Shown one piece after another: positions 16,315-25,014 of a DNA stretch of 57,405 nt. The notes beneath the pieces were generated by a model that did no database searches, had not been told where the DNA came from, and worked only from the letters and a program-made list of their open reading frames with translations. The translations under genes and the position numbers were made by a program. Source of the DNA: Verrucomicrobiia bacterium (GTDB lineage Bacteria; Verrucomicrobiota; Verrucomicrobiia; Limisphaerales; UBA11358); NCBI GenBank assembly GCA_031290985.1, contig JARLJW010000067.1, positions 1-57,405 on the forward strand, read 5' to 3'. Numbering within the stretch: the first letter of the stretch is position 1; every line of letters begins with the position of its first letter.

Positions 16315-16761
16315 TCAGTGCGGCAGACTTTGGTTCACATTGAGCCAGTAGTGGCCGATGTCGCCAACGACCTGCATGTACTCCTGCGCATTGGCCGGCT
16401 TGATGACGTAGCTGTTCACACCGAGGTTGTAGCTCTCGATCATCTCGATGTCGCGGTCGGAAGAAGTAAAGACCACGACCGGGATGGTGCGCGCACGGAT
16501 GTCCGCCTTGAGCTGCCGGAGCACGTCGAGACCGCTGGTGGTTTTCAGCTTGAGATCCAGCAAGATGACTTTGGGGATTTTTATTTCGTGCCAACTGGAA
16601 TACAGGCTCGCTAGGAAGATGGAATCGAGCAACTGGTCGCCGTCCGACACATGCACGACCTCGCCGGGAATATTTCGGTCCCGCAACGCCGTCTGGGCCA
16701 GCTCAGCGTCGTTGGCATTGTCCTCCACCAGCAATATGTCGGCTGAAAACTGCGGTTGCAT
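16315..16761 (-). CDS. Single-domain response regulator (Rcp1-like)
   Basis: A 148-residue stand-alone receiver starting MQPQFSADILLVEDN. The acidic pocket is at Glu13-Asp14, the phospho-acceptor is Asp69 in VILLDLKLKTTSG, a Thr is in VVFTSSD and a Lys in YVIKPAN. There is no output domain. Regulators of this type usually sit next to phytochrome-like or hybrid kinases and act as phosphate shuttles, but no kinase is adjacent here. The longer frame to 16890 adds 43 residues of non-protein character. Confidence 0.88.
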   Translation of the reverse strand: MQPQFSADILLVEDNANDAELAQTALRDRNIPGEVVHVSDGDQLLDSIFLASLYSSWHEIKIPKVILLDLKLKTTSGLDVLRQLKADIRARTIPVVVFTSSDRDIEMIESYNLGVNSYVIKPANAQEYMQVVGDIGHYWLNVNQSLPH

Positions 16762-17209
16762 AAAACACCATTTTCCCCCGCCCCAATGCCTGTTAAACCC
16801 CGGATCACGGTTTCTGAGGCCCTGAATCCGGCAACTTATGGTTTTAAATTGCTCTGCTTCTTGCCCTAAAGCGAGCAGAAATTGCGGCAAATTTGGGAAA
16901 ACGGTAAAACTGGCATCCGCGCCCCATCGCCAGCAGGGCCTCGCGCCGCGCCGATTTTATTGAATCAAACGGGTTTTTGTGGCGCTGATTTCCGTCACTG
17001 CTTTGGTGGCGGCAGGCCAGCGAGGAAAGCTGAATCGGGAGATAAAAAAGGACCAAAAAATATGAGATCGTGTTTGTGGTTGGGCATCACGAGGTTGCTG
17101 TCGGTTGTTTATCCGGCTCCGGCCCGGATGCCGGCGAATCTGGGAGCTTTGCTCACGGATTATCATCCGGGCTTCCGGCTGGTGCTGACAGGAGGGCGTG
17201 GTGAGTGGT
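16762..17209. other. Intergenic region, no supported gene
   Basis: About 450 bases. A plus-strand frame from an ATG at 17061 is preceded by a purine-rich GGAGATAAAAAAGGACC, but its translation has no family features and runs antisense into the nitroreductase gene. I leave it uncalled. Confidence 0.35.
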
Positions 17210-18199
17210 TCAACGGAAAACTTGCGGGGCGACCACCGGCGCGGCCAGGCCGACCAGTTGGTCGTCGGTCAAGAGCGGGCCGAAGCGCAGAATGACTTGG
17301 GCGAAACCTTTGCGACCGACGGCGGTGCGCAAGGCCGCCCGCGCATCGCGCCGCCGGACGGGATCGAAGAACGCCCAGGACAGCCCCAGCGCCTGGGCCT
17401 GCAAAATGGTCCGGGCCATCGTCTGGCCCGCCTCCAGCCAGCCATGTTTGTCATCCGTCTTGGTTTTCACCACGGCCAGGGTGGCGGTGGCGACGGCTGG
17501 CGGAAAATCGGGTTCAACGGGCTCCTTCCAGACATCCACTGCACGATCGCCAAAGGCGAAAACCGGCGGCGGCAGGCGTTCGCCGGATTCATCCGCGGTT
17601 TCTGTCATCGCGGGACGGTTTGAGTATGCCGAATTCATCCCGGGCCGGGGTTGGGCGAGCGTCACCTCCAGGACTTGTCGCCGGCCGATTTCACTTTGGA
17701 CGAAGTCCAACCAGCCGCGTTCGCCGGTGGCGGCGTGGGCCAGGGCCGAGAGCATGGCGGCGGTGACCGGAGGTTCGCCCAGCGGCGAGGGTGATGCCGG
17801 GCTTTTGGGCATGGCGTCGAACAGCAGTTTTTCCCGGGCGTCCCGCTCGCGACCGGTGCCAAAGTGGAGTTGCGCCACGAGTTCCGGCTGGCCGAGGTCG
17901 GGAAACAGTTCGACCCGGCCGAGACAGCCAAAATGTTTCAGCGTGTGCTTGAGGTACAACAACGCCGACCCGCAACCGAGCATGAACTCGCGTCGGTCGG
18001 GATCGATTTCCTCGCGCGACGGATTTTTTTTGGCCATCAAATCGACCCGGGTTTCCGTGAGGCGGAAGTACCAAGGCTGCCAGTTGCCGGCAGTGGGGGC
18101 GAGCGTGGCGTAGGTGAGGGCGAACTCCAATTTTTGGCGCGGCGAACCGGTCGCCGGGAAATCAACTTCACTCACGCCCCAGATTTTACGCGCACTCAT
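17210..18199 (-). CDS. Nitroreductase-like (Acg-type) flavoprotein
   Basis: A 329-residue protein with the diverged two-half nitroreductase layout of the Acg family. The N-terminal half has LEFALTYATLAPTAGNWQPW (residues 25-44), the flavin-binding start helix, and RREFMLGCGSALLYL. The C-terminal half has GWLEAGQTMARTILQAQALG and the final LRFGPLLTDD. It probably binds FMN. Acg-type proteins may store or sequester FMN rather than reduce nitro compounds, so catalysis should not be assumed. It stands alone, divergent from the H1-like gene. Confidence 0.78.
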   Translation of the reverse strand: MSARKIWGVSEVDFPATGSPRQKLEFALTYATLAPTAGNWQPWYFRLTETRVDLMAKKNPSREEIDPDRREFMLGCGSALLYLKHTLKHFGCLGRVELFPDLGQPELVAQLHFGTGRERDAREKLLFDAMPKSPASPSPLGEPPVTAAMLSALAHAATGERGWLDFVQSEIGRRQVLEVTLAQPRPGMNSAYSNRPAMTETADESGERLPPPVFAFGDRAVDVWKEPVEPDFPPAVATATLAVVKTKTDDKHGWLEAGQTMARTILQAQALGLSWAFFDPVRRRDARAALRTAVGRKGFAQVILRFGPLLTDDQLVGLAAPVVAPQVFR

Positions 18200-18450
18200 A
18201 CGACACTGGAAATCGCAGCATGGATGTTGCCATGTGGGAAATGCTTGGAAATACGAAGGTGGCGGGGAGATTTTCTGCGCCGATTTGAGCAGGGTGTGCA
18301 GGATGGAACAAGGCGGGCGGATTTTTTCCGTGAGAATGTAACTTTTAGCGGCTTGCTATTTTGGCGGCCCGGGTGTTTTCTCCCAGCACCAACCGCTGAC
18401 GGGAACCAATCAGCTTCCGGCGGCGGAAAACCAACAACGAAAGGCCGACC

Positions 18451-19011
18451 ATGACCATCACATTGCTTTTGAACAAGGCGCGCAAGGAGTTTGAAATTGT
18501 CAAAGTCCACGCGGAGCATGACGGCAAAACGGCCAAGGCCGCCCGGCAGACGGCCATCGCCGCCAAGAAAAGGCTGAAACAGGCCCGTAAACTGGTCAAA
18601 TTTACGCGGAAGGTCGCCCGGAAGGCCGAGGATCAGGCCGAAAACTCGATCGAGAAGCTGGAGCGGGCGCAGGCTCGGGTGGAAAAATTGGAGAAGCGCG
18701 CCCGTAAAAAGGCCCGCAAGCAGAAGCAATCGCCCGTCGCCAAAACCATCGTCAAAGCACCCGTCAAGGCTGCGCCGAAGCAGAAACCGGCCCCGCGCCC
18801 GCAGCCCCGCCCGGTAAAGCCCAAGGCCGTGCCCGCCAAGGTCACGAAGCCCGTCGCCCGGCCCGTGGTAAAAAAGAAGACGGCAGTGGTCCGTCGGCCG
18901 GCGCCGGTAACGGTGCCTGAAGCTGGCGTTGCCCCAGACAGCTTGCCGTCGACCGATCCTGCGCCCGGTGCGGAAACGCCCGCCGCACCCGGCGAGACGA
19001 CGGGTTCGTAG
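18451..19011 (+). CDS. Histone H1-like Lys/Pro/Ala-rich protein
   Basis: A 186-residue very basic protein. Residues 1-95 form a charged amphipathic helix or coiled coil (KARKEFEIVKVHAEHDGKTA, then ERAQARVEKLEKRARKKARK). Residues 96-150 are a disordered tail of Lys, Pro, Ala and Val repeats like the histone H1 C-terminus (VKAPVKAAPKQKPAP, KPVARPVVKKK). The last 30 residues turn acidic/neutral. No signal peptide. I infer a DNA- or RNA-binding nucleoid protein, similar in style to bacterial H1-like proteins but not clearly homologous. A short terminator follows at 19047. Confidence 0.72.
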   Translation: MTITLLLNKARKEFEIVKVHAEHDGKTAKAARQTAIAAKKRLKQARKLVKFTRKVARKAEDQAENSIEKLERAQARVEKLEKRARKKARKQKQSPVAKTIVKAPVKAAPKQKPAPRPQPRPVKPKAVPAKVTKPVARPVVKKKTAVVRRPAPVTVPEAGVAPDSLPSTDPAPGAETPAAPGETTGS

Positions 19012-19046
19012 CCAAGTTGCAGGTAAATGCCATCGAAATTGATTCC

Positions 19047-19069
19047 ACCGATGTGACAATCGGTTTTAT
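19047..19069 (+). terminator. Probable terminator of the H1-like gene
   Basis: A 6-bp perfect stem (ACCGAT / ATCGGT) with a 6-base loop and a short TTTATC tail, 36 bases after the H1-like stop. Modest strength. Confidence 0.5.
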
Positions 19070-19109
19070 CAATTAACACGCCATCAACGGGTTTTGCTAT
19101 AACGGAGCC

Positions 19110-19574
19110 ATGAAAGCAATCCGTTCAATGGCGCATAGCCGTCTGGAGACCTACACCCCCCGCATCATCGCCCTCGGGCTTCTGGGTGTTTTCCTCTTGT
19201 TCGCCCTCACCGGCTGCCAAGGCGGGCGACGCACCACGGCGGAGCTTCCGCCCGTCGGCGACTATGCCTTGGTCAGCGTGGATGACAAACCGGTGCCCTG
19301 CAAGCTGACCCATGAAGGCACGGCAGTGATCGTCAAATCGGGCGGGTTAACCTTTAATGCCGATGGCGCGTGTCGCAGCCTGAGCGTTTTCGCCGTGCCG
19401 CCGAACCAGGATGTTCAGCGCGAAGTCAAAGCCACATGCGCGCGCGCAGGCGCGGAACTGACGCTGCGCTGGCAGCACGCGGGCGTGACCAAAGGTCTGC
19501 TCAGCGAGAACGACCGCAAGTTCATGATGAACAACGAAGGGATGATCTTCGCGTACCGGAGACAGGCTGAATGA
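19110..19574 (+). CDS. Small lipoprotein, unknown function
   Basis: A 154-residue protein with a hydrophobic segment ending in a lipobox (LFALTGC, Cys36). The mature part is small and beta-rich (YALVSVDDKPVPCKLTHEGT, GGLTFNADGACRS), with three more cysteines that could form disulfides. The ending MMNNEGMIFAYRRQ resembles lipocalin or META-like small barrels, but I cannot assign it. The n-region is long, so the real start may be MAHSRLETYTPR at 19128. Confidence 0.65.
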   Translation: MKAIRSMAHSRLETYTPRIIALGLLGVFLLFALTGCQGGRRTTAELPPVGDYALVSVDDKPVPCKLTHEGTAVIVKSGGLTFNADGACRSLSVFAVPPNQDVQREVKATCARAGAELTLRWQHAGVTKGLLSENDRKFMMNNEGMIFAYRRQAE

Positions 19575-19578
19575 CGGG

Positions 19579-19977
19579 TTAATTCTCAACCCACCTCACG
19601 GTGCTTGCTGGAACGAAAGACCCACCACACTGACAATTCGCCCCAGGATTGCCATCGGCTGGGGTGTCGCATTTCGGACAAATGGTCCGGCGAGCGATTT
19701 TCGTCAGCTCCTTCCGGCGCTCGTGGCGGAAAATCCAATATGCGATGGGTGCCGCAACCAATCCAAAAATTGGCAGGCGTAACCAAAAGCTGCCTGAAAC
19801 ATCGCTCTGAACCACAACACCGGCGCCACCGCTTAAAAAGATAAACCAACCACCGGCACAAAGCATGGAAACCGCCACCCAGACGATACCGGCGATGAAG
19901 CGACCATGTGAGCGAGCCTCACTTTCCGCGGCTTTCTGCCACTTGGTTATTTCTTCCGGCGTGCGTTGAATCCACAT
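19579..19977 (-). CDS. Membrane protein with C-terminal zinc ribbon
   Basis: A 132-residue protein starting MWIQRTPEEITKWQK; the longer frame upstream is not coding-like. It has two membrane helices (about 29-50, FIAGIVWVAVSMLCAGGWFIF, and 66-82, LPIFGLVAAPIAYWIF), then a basic stretch (RHERRKELTK) and a zinc-ribbon C-terminus (CPKCDTPAD, CQCGG). Function unknown. The gene shares direction with the next three small genes upstream, and its base composition is less GC-rich than the flanks. Confidence 0.6.
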   Translation of the reverse strand: MWIQRTPEEITKWQKAAESEARSHGRFIAGIVWVAVSMLCAGGWFIFLSGGAGVVVQSDVSGSFWLRLPIFGLVAAPIAYWIFRHERRKELTKIARRTICPKCDTPADGNPGANCQCGGSFVPASTVRWVEN

Positions 19978-20090
19978 ATGCGAATAATCCCTGCTGTTCC
20001 AAATCTGAACGCCAACTGCTGGCGGCCGGATTCCGAGGAGCAATTTGAACCCAACAATCCCATAGCTCAATCCCAAGCCACAGTTCCAAG

Positions 20091-20618
20091 CTAACCCCCC
20101 GCCGGCTCCTCGCCATCCTCCCCGTGCCAATCGACCACGCTCTGTTGTTCCTCCGAGAGTTTTAAAGCCGCCCCGACCTTCTGGGTCAATTTTGCATCCG
20201 TCAGATTCGCGTCGGTAAAATCGCACTTCTTAAAACCGCAACACCGGAAATCCACGCCGGTCAGGTTCGCGCCGCGGAACCGCACCCGCTCGAACACACA
20301 CGCGCGCAGATCGGACCCCGACAGGTCCGCGCCCGTGAAATCCACCTCGATAAAATCATTCCAATTCGCCGTGGATTCCGAAAGATCCGTGTCTTGGAAC
20401 GAGGTCGCGCGGATTTCCGAGCGGCCAAAAAAAGTGCGCGGCAGCGTCAAACGCTCCAGCTTCGCCTTCGTCAGCACCGTTCGGAAAATACTGACGCCCG
20501 GCACCTCATCATCATGGCGCGGGCGTTGATATGGTGCCGGCGGAATTGCGCCGGCGGCAATGATCTGCGCGGCCTGAAGCGCGCGGCAGGAATCTTCGTA
20601 CGACAATCGTTGCGGCAT
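20091..20618 (-). CDS. Pentapeptide-repeat protein
   Basis: A 175-residue protein. Residues 60-150 carry tandem A(D/N)LXX-type pentapeptides (FTGADLSGSDLRACVFERV, FRGANLTGVDFRCCGF, FTDANLTDAKL) that fold as a right-handed quadrilateral beta helix. The N-terminal 50 residues and the last 25 are outside the repeat. Some such proteins mimic DNA and protect gyrase, but most have no known role, and nothing here points to one. The preceding small gene ends 12 bases upstream, so the pair is probably cotranscribed. Confidence 0.85.
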   Translation of the reverse strand: MPQRLSYEDSCRALQAAQIIAAGAIPPAPYQRPRHDDEVPGVSIFRTVLTKAKLERLTLPRTFFGRSEIRATSFQDTDLSESTANWNDFIEVDFTGADLSGSDLRACVFERVRFRGANLTGVDFRCCGFKKCDFTDANLTDAKLTQKVGAALKLSEEQQSVVDWHGEDGEEPAGG

Positions 20619-20630
20619 AATAGAGCATTA

Positions 20631-20864
20631 TCAGGGCGTTCGTTTCTTCGAAGCGGGCAGGGGACGATGCTTCACCTCGACGATCAGGTTGGGTTTGACG
20701 CCGGCCAGCGCCGGCAGGAGGTGATTCAGCACCTGTTCCGCCGTGGCGCGAAACTTCCGGCCCCGCGTGCTCTTTTTCACCCACCCCGCCTTGTCGCGAT
20801 AATACCGCTCCGTCCACGTCTTGGTTTTGATCAAGATAATAAAGCTGTCATTGGTCAGATTCAT
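20631..20864 (-). CDS. Small conserved-looking basic protein, unknown
   Basis: A 77-residue protein, MNLTNDSFIILIKTKTWTER. The centre (YYRDKAGWVKKSTRGRKFRA) is basic and aromatic, followed by a helix (TAEQVLNHLLPALAGVKPN) and a short strand LIVEVKH. I believe similar short proteins occur in other Verrucomicrobia, but I could not check. It is 12 bases upstream of the pentapeptide gene in the same direction. Confidence 0.6.
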   Translation of the reverse strand: MNLTNDSFIILIKTKTWTERYYRDKAGWVKKSTRGRKFRATAEQVLNHLLPALAGVKPNLIVEVKHRPLPASKKRTP

Positions 20865-20888
20865 GTGTGATTGAATGGTTGCTCAGAT

Positions 20889-20988
20889 ACTTAACCCAGC
20901 TCCGCGACTTGCGAATTTTAAGTCGCGGCGCCGCGGCTGTCCAATCTTGAACCCCGAGACGGGTTCAAGCTTTCAACTTAAGTTAGGC
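20889..20988 (-). repeat. attC-like junction with two perfect hairpins
   Basis: On the minus strand this 100-base spacer begins with GCCTAAC, which holds the TAA stop of gene 20983-21477, and ends with GTTAAGT, fitting GTTRRRY. Between them are two perfect 9-bp hairpins: CTTGAACCC / GGGTTCAAG at 20946-20969 and CCGCGACTT / AAGTCGCGG at 20902-20928. It may be a cassette site or simply a pair of transcription-stopping hairpins; there is no T-run. Confidence 0.4.
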
Positions 20989-21477
20989 GGCACCTGGTGC
21001 GCTAACATAATAAGGTGGAAATAACCGCCCCACTGGATTCTGGGGCAGCTTGTGCAGTTTCTGTAACGATTCAATGTGATGGCGACGGCAAAATACGCTA
21101 AAGCGGATTGCATGTTCAGAGCAACCCTCCACCCGACACATTTCATCTTTTGGTTCAAAGGTGGCGCGTGCGCAGAAATCCCGCATCATGGCCGAATAGA
21201 TCATCATTGCTGCCGGCTGCTGATAAGGTTCACTCTGCCAATCCGCAACTTCAATTGATGGAACCTGAAACAAATACTCGCGGTCTTCAAAGTTCCATTC
21301 ATGCCCGCTCTGCCAAAACTGATTGCAATCAGGGCAGCGGAACAAGTAAAGCCGCAATCCTGGATGCTCCGCAACTTGCGTCAGTCGCTGGCGAATGGCA
21401 GGCGACTCCTTGATGCGCCGGGTGATGCTCTCGCGGTCAAGCTCGATGGGTTGGAACTGGGTGCAGTTGCAAGTCAT
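20983..21477 (-). CDS. Hypothetical Cys-rich (zinc-binding) protein
   Basis: A 164-residue protein starting MTCNCTQFQPIELDRES; the frame can extend 16 residues upstream. Metal-ligand-like clusters are present: CNC at the N-terminus, CPDC near residue 62 (LFRCPDCNQFW), and a C-terminal C-x4-C-x10-C-x3-H pattern (CRVEGCSEHAIRFSVFCRRH). I recognise no family. The stop codon lies in a GCCTAAC motif. The gene is divergent from the kinase gene at 21607. Confidence 0.6.
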   Translation of the reverse strand: MTCNCTQFQPIELDRESITRRIKESPAIRQRLTQVAEHPGLRLYLFRCPDCNQFWQSGHEWNFEDREYLFQVPSIEVADWQSEPYQQPAAMMIYSAMMRDFCARATFEPKDEMCRVEGCSEHAIRFSVFCRRHHIESLQKLHKLPQNPVGRLFPPYYVSAPGAA

Positions 21478-21606
21478 GGTGTGTGATGCTGCATAATTTG
21501 CTGCCCGCTTCAAGAACAACGCCATCCTATGTTTTCAACGGACTCGATTTATCACCCCCAAACCCCGGATTGAATTCAGCGCCGGTTTCCGCTTAACTTC
21601 GCGTGG

Positions 21607-24198
21607 GTGGATACGAACCGAACATTCCTGGGCAAGTATGAATTGCTTGCTGTCATTGGCGATGGCGCGGAAGGCCGGGTCTACAAGGCCCGCCACACCA
21701 CCGCCGATCACGGGGGGGACCAGGGCGAACTCGTCGCGGTCAAGCGCCTGAAAAACACGGGCCACGACAAGGAATCCCAGCAGTTCATCCGGCAGAATAA
21801 AATCCTCAGCAAGCTCAACCATCCCAACATCGTCAGCTACAAGGATTCCTTCGTCTGGCAGGAAAAGGAGATCGAAGACGACATCTATTGCCTCGTGATG
21901 GAACTGCTCGACGGCGAACCGCTCAAGGCGGTGCTGGAACGGAACAGCAACGGCCTGGCCTGGGAACTTGTCCGCAATGTCCTGACGCACACCTTGTCGG
22001 CGCTGCAATACGCCTGCAAAAAAGGCGTCATCCACCGCGACCTCAAGCCCTCCAACATTTACATCACGCGCGGCGGCGTGCCCAAGCTCGTCGATTTCGG
22101 CATCGCCCGGCAGGATGACGGCGAGGCGACCGCCACCAGCAGCGCCGCCGGCGCCAAGGGCACGTTCGATTACATGGCGCCGGATTTTGCGCTGCAACCC
22201 GGCGGCTTCCGCGGCGATGAACAGTCGGACATCTTCAGCTTTGGCGTCATTCTGTACCACACGTTGACCGGCAGCCTGCCGTTTCCGCCGTTGGGCGAGA
22301 ATGCCGCGCGCGGCTATTACATCCGCTGGCTCGGCAACCAGCCGACCAGCGCGGAATTCCGGCATCCCATTTTCCGCGTGCTGAGCCACGCCAGCTCGTG
22401 CGTCCGCAAATGCATCCATCCCGACCGCGCCGAACGTTTCAAAACTTTCGATGAAGTTGTCGCGAGCTTTAATCAGATCGGCCACCGGAAGCTCAAGCAT
22501 AATTCCGAGGTGTACGAACTCACCGGCTGGCTGGGCCGGGGTGGGTTTGGCGAGGTCTATCGCGCCCGCCGCGTGCGCGACCAGCGCGAAGTGGCGGTCA
22601 AGCGCCTCTTCAGCGTCAACTACTCCTCGCGGTTTGTGCGTGAGGCGAAAATTCTGCGCGATTCCCCGCACCCGAACCTGACGCAGTACGTGGATTTTAT
22701 CGACGCCCAGATGAGCGGCGGCGAACGGGAATATTATCTCATCCTCGAATACCTCGAGGGCATGCCCGGCGCGGGCCTGCGCGCCCGCATCAAGAAATCC
22801 GGCGACGGCCTCGATCCGGTCGAGGCGCTGCAACTGTTTGTTGGTTACCTGGACTGCCTCGAACATCTGCACCGCAACGGCATCATCCACCGCGACATCA
22901 AGCCGGCCAATCTGTACGCCCCGGAGCGGAATCCACAAAAGGCGAAAATTTTCGACCTCGGCATCGCGCACGACGAGGAGGGTACGCGGACGCACGGCCA
23001 GGTGCCGGGCACGCTGGACTACATGCCGCCGGAATTTGCCGCGCAGAGCAGTGGGCGCGGCTCCGCGCAGTCGGATATTTATTCCATCGGCGTCACGCTC
23101 TACCAGGCGTTGACCGGCAGGCTCCCGTTTCCGCGGCTGCCGGAAAAAGAAGACGAGGCGTGGGTGGCGTTCTTTCGCCGGGCGGAGAAGCCGCTGGACT
23201 GCCCGGTGGACCATCCGGTTTTTCGGTCGCATCCGGAACTGGTTTCCCTGGTCCGGCGCGCCGTTGGTCACGATCACAAACGACGTTTTCCCAGCGCCGG
23301 AGCCATGCGCGACGAGATCAAGCAGATCCTGAAAAAGTGGAGTTCATCGCCGGTCGTCGATGATGAGGAACGGCCCACCGCCACGACGATGGCCCACCCG
23401 CGGAACTTCGCCGTCCCCGAACCGCAGCCCGATCCGGTTCCAGATCCGGAAATTAAAAAAAGCGCGGAACAACGTCCACCCGCGCCCGCGCCCGCGCCGC
23501 CAGTCGTTTCACCCCCGGTCGCTGTCCGGCCGCAGCGGTTGGAATTGCATGATCAAGATGGAACCCGCATCTATCTCACGACCCAGAGTGCGGTGCGCAT
23601 CGGCCGCAACCGCGACTGCGAGATTTTCACCCGGGCGATGAACAGCAGCGGGCAGGAACAGCGGGAGCAAAGCCTGATGATCAGCCAGTATCACGCGCTG
23701 ATTGAGTGGCGCAAAGAGGCCTGCGTTTTGAAGGACGGCGGGCTGCATCCCGAACGCGGCTGGCAGCCGAGCACCGCCGGCTTGTGGGTGGATGGCCAGC
23801 GCGTGACCGGCGGCGGCATCGTTGATCTGCTGCCCAACCGGGGCTATCGCATCGCGCTCGGTGACCCGGGCCGGCCGGCCGCGAACCCGATTGAATTTAA
23901 CGCGCGGCTTTGGGCCGTCAAAGATCTGCCGGCGTTCCAGCCGTCCGGCCAGGCGGCGGAAGCGCCGGCCTGTCTCGTGTTGCGCCGGCTGGCCGGGCCG
24001 CGCTGGATTTATATCCTGCTCCGCTCCGGTGCCGCGCTGGCCTGGGCGGATTCACGCTGCGGCCGCGCCTGCGCCGGCCTGCACCAGGGCTCGTTGCACT
24101 TGGGCGAGGGGAGCGATCGAACACCGCTTCTCCCGGGAAGCACGGTAACCGCCGGAGCTTTGAATTTTAAAGTCACCGATCTGTTGGGTAACGGTTAA
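21607..24198 (+). CDS. Tandem double Ser/Thr kinase with C-terminal FHA domain
   Basis: An 863-residue soluble protein from a GTG start. Kinase 1 (about 11-290) has GDGAEGRVYKA, Lys46, HRDLKPSN with Asp145, and DFG at 163-165. Kinase 2 (about 298-580) has GRGGFGEVYRA, VAVKRLF, HRDIKPAN near 430 and DLG near 449 in place of DFG; both look catalytic. A Pro-rich linker follows, then an FHA phosphothreonine-binding domain at about 645-760 (IRIGRNRDCEI, SQYHALIEW). There is no membrane helix. Kinase-kinase-FHA fusion is unusual; the FHA domain may recruit autophosphorylated kinase or a substrate. The next two genes are a membrane protein and a hydrolase in the same direction, but a 237-base gap separates them. 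Confidence 0.9.
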   Translation: MDTNRTFLGKYELLAVIGDGAEGRVYKARHTTADHGGDQGELVAVKRLKNTGHDKESQQFIRQNKILSKLNHPNIVSYKDSFVWQEKEIEDDIYCLVMELLDGEPLKAVLERNSNGLAWELVRNVLTHTLSALQYACKKGVIHRDLKPSNIYITRGGVPKLVDFGIARQDDGEATATSSAAGAKGTFDYMAPDFALQPGGFRGDEQSDIFSFGVILYHTLTGSLPFPPLGENAARGYYIRWLGNQPTSAEFRHPIFRVLSHASSCVRKCIHPDRAERFKTFDEVVASFNQIGHRKLKHNSEVYELTGWLGRGGFGEVYRARRVRDQREVAVKRLFSVNYSSRFVREAKILRDSPHPNLTQYVDFIDAQMSGGEREYYLILEYLEGMPGAGLRARIKKSGDGLDPVEALQLFVGYLDCLEHLHRNGIIHRDIKPANLYAPERNPQKAKIFDLGIAHDEEGTRTHGQVPGTLDYMPPEFAAQSSGRGSAQSDIYSIGVTLYQALTGRLPFPRLPEKEDEAWVAFFRRAEKPLDCPVDHPVFRSHPELVSLVRRAVGHDHKRRFPSAGAMRDEIKQILKKWSSSPVVDDEERPTATTMAHPRNFAVPEPQPDPVPDPEIKKSAEQRPPAPAPAPPVVSPPVAVRPQRLELHDQDGTRIYLTTQSAVRIGRNRDCEIFTRAMNSSGQEQREQSLMISQYHALIEWRKEACVLKDGGLHPERGWQPSTAGLWVDGQRVTGGGIVDLLPNRGYRIALGDPGRPAANPIEFNARLWAVKDLPAFQPSGQAAEAPACLVLRRLAGPRWIYILLRSGAALAWADSRCGRACAGLHQGSLHLGEGSDRTPLLPGSTVTAGALNFKVTDLLGNG

Positions 24199-24435
24199 GG
24201 GAAGAAGACTGCGAGCCAATGGTGACGGGTTGCTGCTGACGAATGGCGATGTTGAGAAATTAGGAACTGAGCCACTAACCCGTTTACCGGCGGGGATTTG
24301 CCCATCTACCACAAAAAAAGGCTTGCTTTTCAAGGGCGCGGAAAGATAATCGCGAAAATGATCCATGGGGATCAGGAGTGCGGAGTGAGTTTTTCAAAAG
24401 GGCCGGATGTATCAACCCAGATTGAGGATATAGGC

Positions 24436-25014
24436 ATGAAAACCACGGCGGGGATTGTGATTGTTATTCTGACGATCGTTGGATCGTTGCTGATCGCCAT
24501 TTTCTGGAAAACCCCGGATCCCGTCGTCTTCAAACCCATGGGCCGGGACTCCGTGCTGGGCACCCTGACGTGGCTCTTTGTCGTCGCGCTGTTCATCGAA
24601 CGGGCCGTCGAGGTCATTGTGAGCACCTGTCGCGATGCGGATGCGGATGTGCTCGAACATAACGTCACTACGGCCCAGGCCAAGATCGACGCTCAGACCA
24701 AGGTGACGCCCGGGTCAGTGCCTTATCTGGACCCGCTCCATGGCGCGCAGAAGGAGATGCTCAAGTACCGCTCGGAAACGAAACAATTCGCCATGTGCGT
24801 GAGCTTCATTCTGAGCATCTTTGTCGCGCTGGCCGGGGTGCGCACCTTTGGCTCCATCGTGGAAACGTATCCGGCGGGAAACTGGCTGTTCTCGGCGGCC
24901 GACATCATCGTGACCGGCGCGGTGCTGGCCGGCGGCACGGATGCCATTCATCAGATGATGAATGTGGTGATGAACTTTTTAAACCAGGCGGCGGACAAGG
25001 CGAAAGGCTCGTAA
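24436..25014 (+). CDS. Membrane protein of unknown function
   Basis: A 192-residue protein starting MKTTAGIVIVILTIVGSLL. It has hydrophobic helices at about 5-24, 42-58 (LTWLFVVALFIERAVEVI), 116-135 (FAMCVSFILSIFVALAGV) and 148-168, with a central soluble segment of about 50 residues rich in Ala, Lys and Asp. The C-terminus is amphipathic (MMNVVMNFLNQAADKAKG). I recognise no family. Its TAA stop shares a base with the ATG of the hydrolase (TAATG), showing translational coupling, so the two proteins probably act together at the membrane. Confidence 0.7.
   Translation: MKTTAGIVIVILTIVGSLLIAIFWKTPDPVVFKPMGRDSVLGTLTWLFVVALFIERAVEVIVSTCRDADADVLEHNVTTAQAKIDAQTKVTPGSVPYLDPLHGAQKEMLKYRSETKQFAMCVSFILSIFVALAGVRTFGSIVETYPAGNWLFSAADIIVTGAVLAGGTDAIHQMMNVVMNFLNQAADKAKGS

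Noticed and set aside
21535..23277. A 580-residue minus-strand frame
   Set aside because: Antisense of the kinase-FHA gene; its composition mirrors codon bias and shows no fold.
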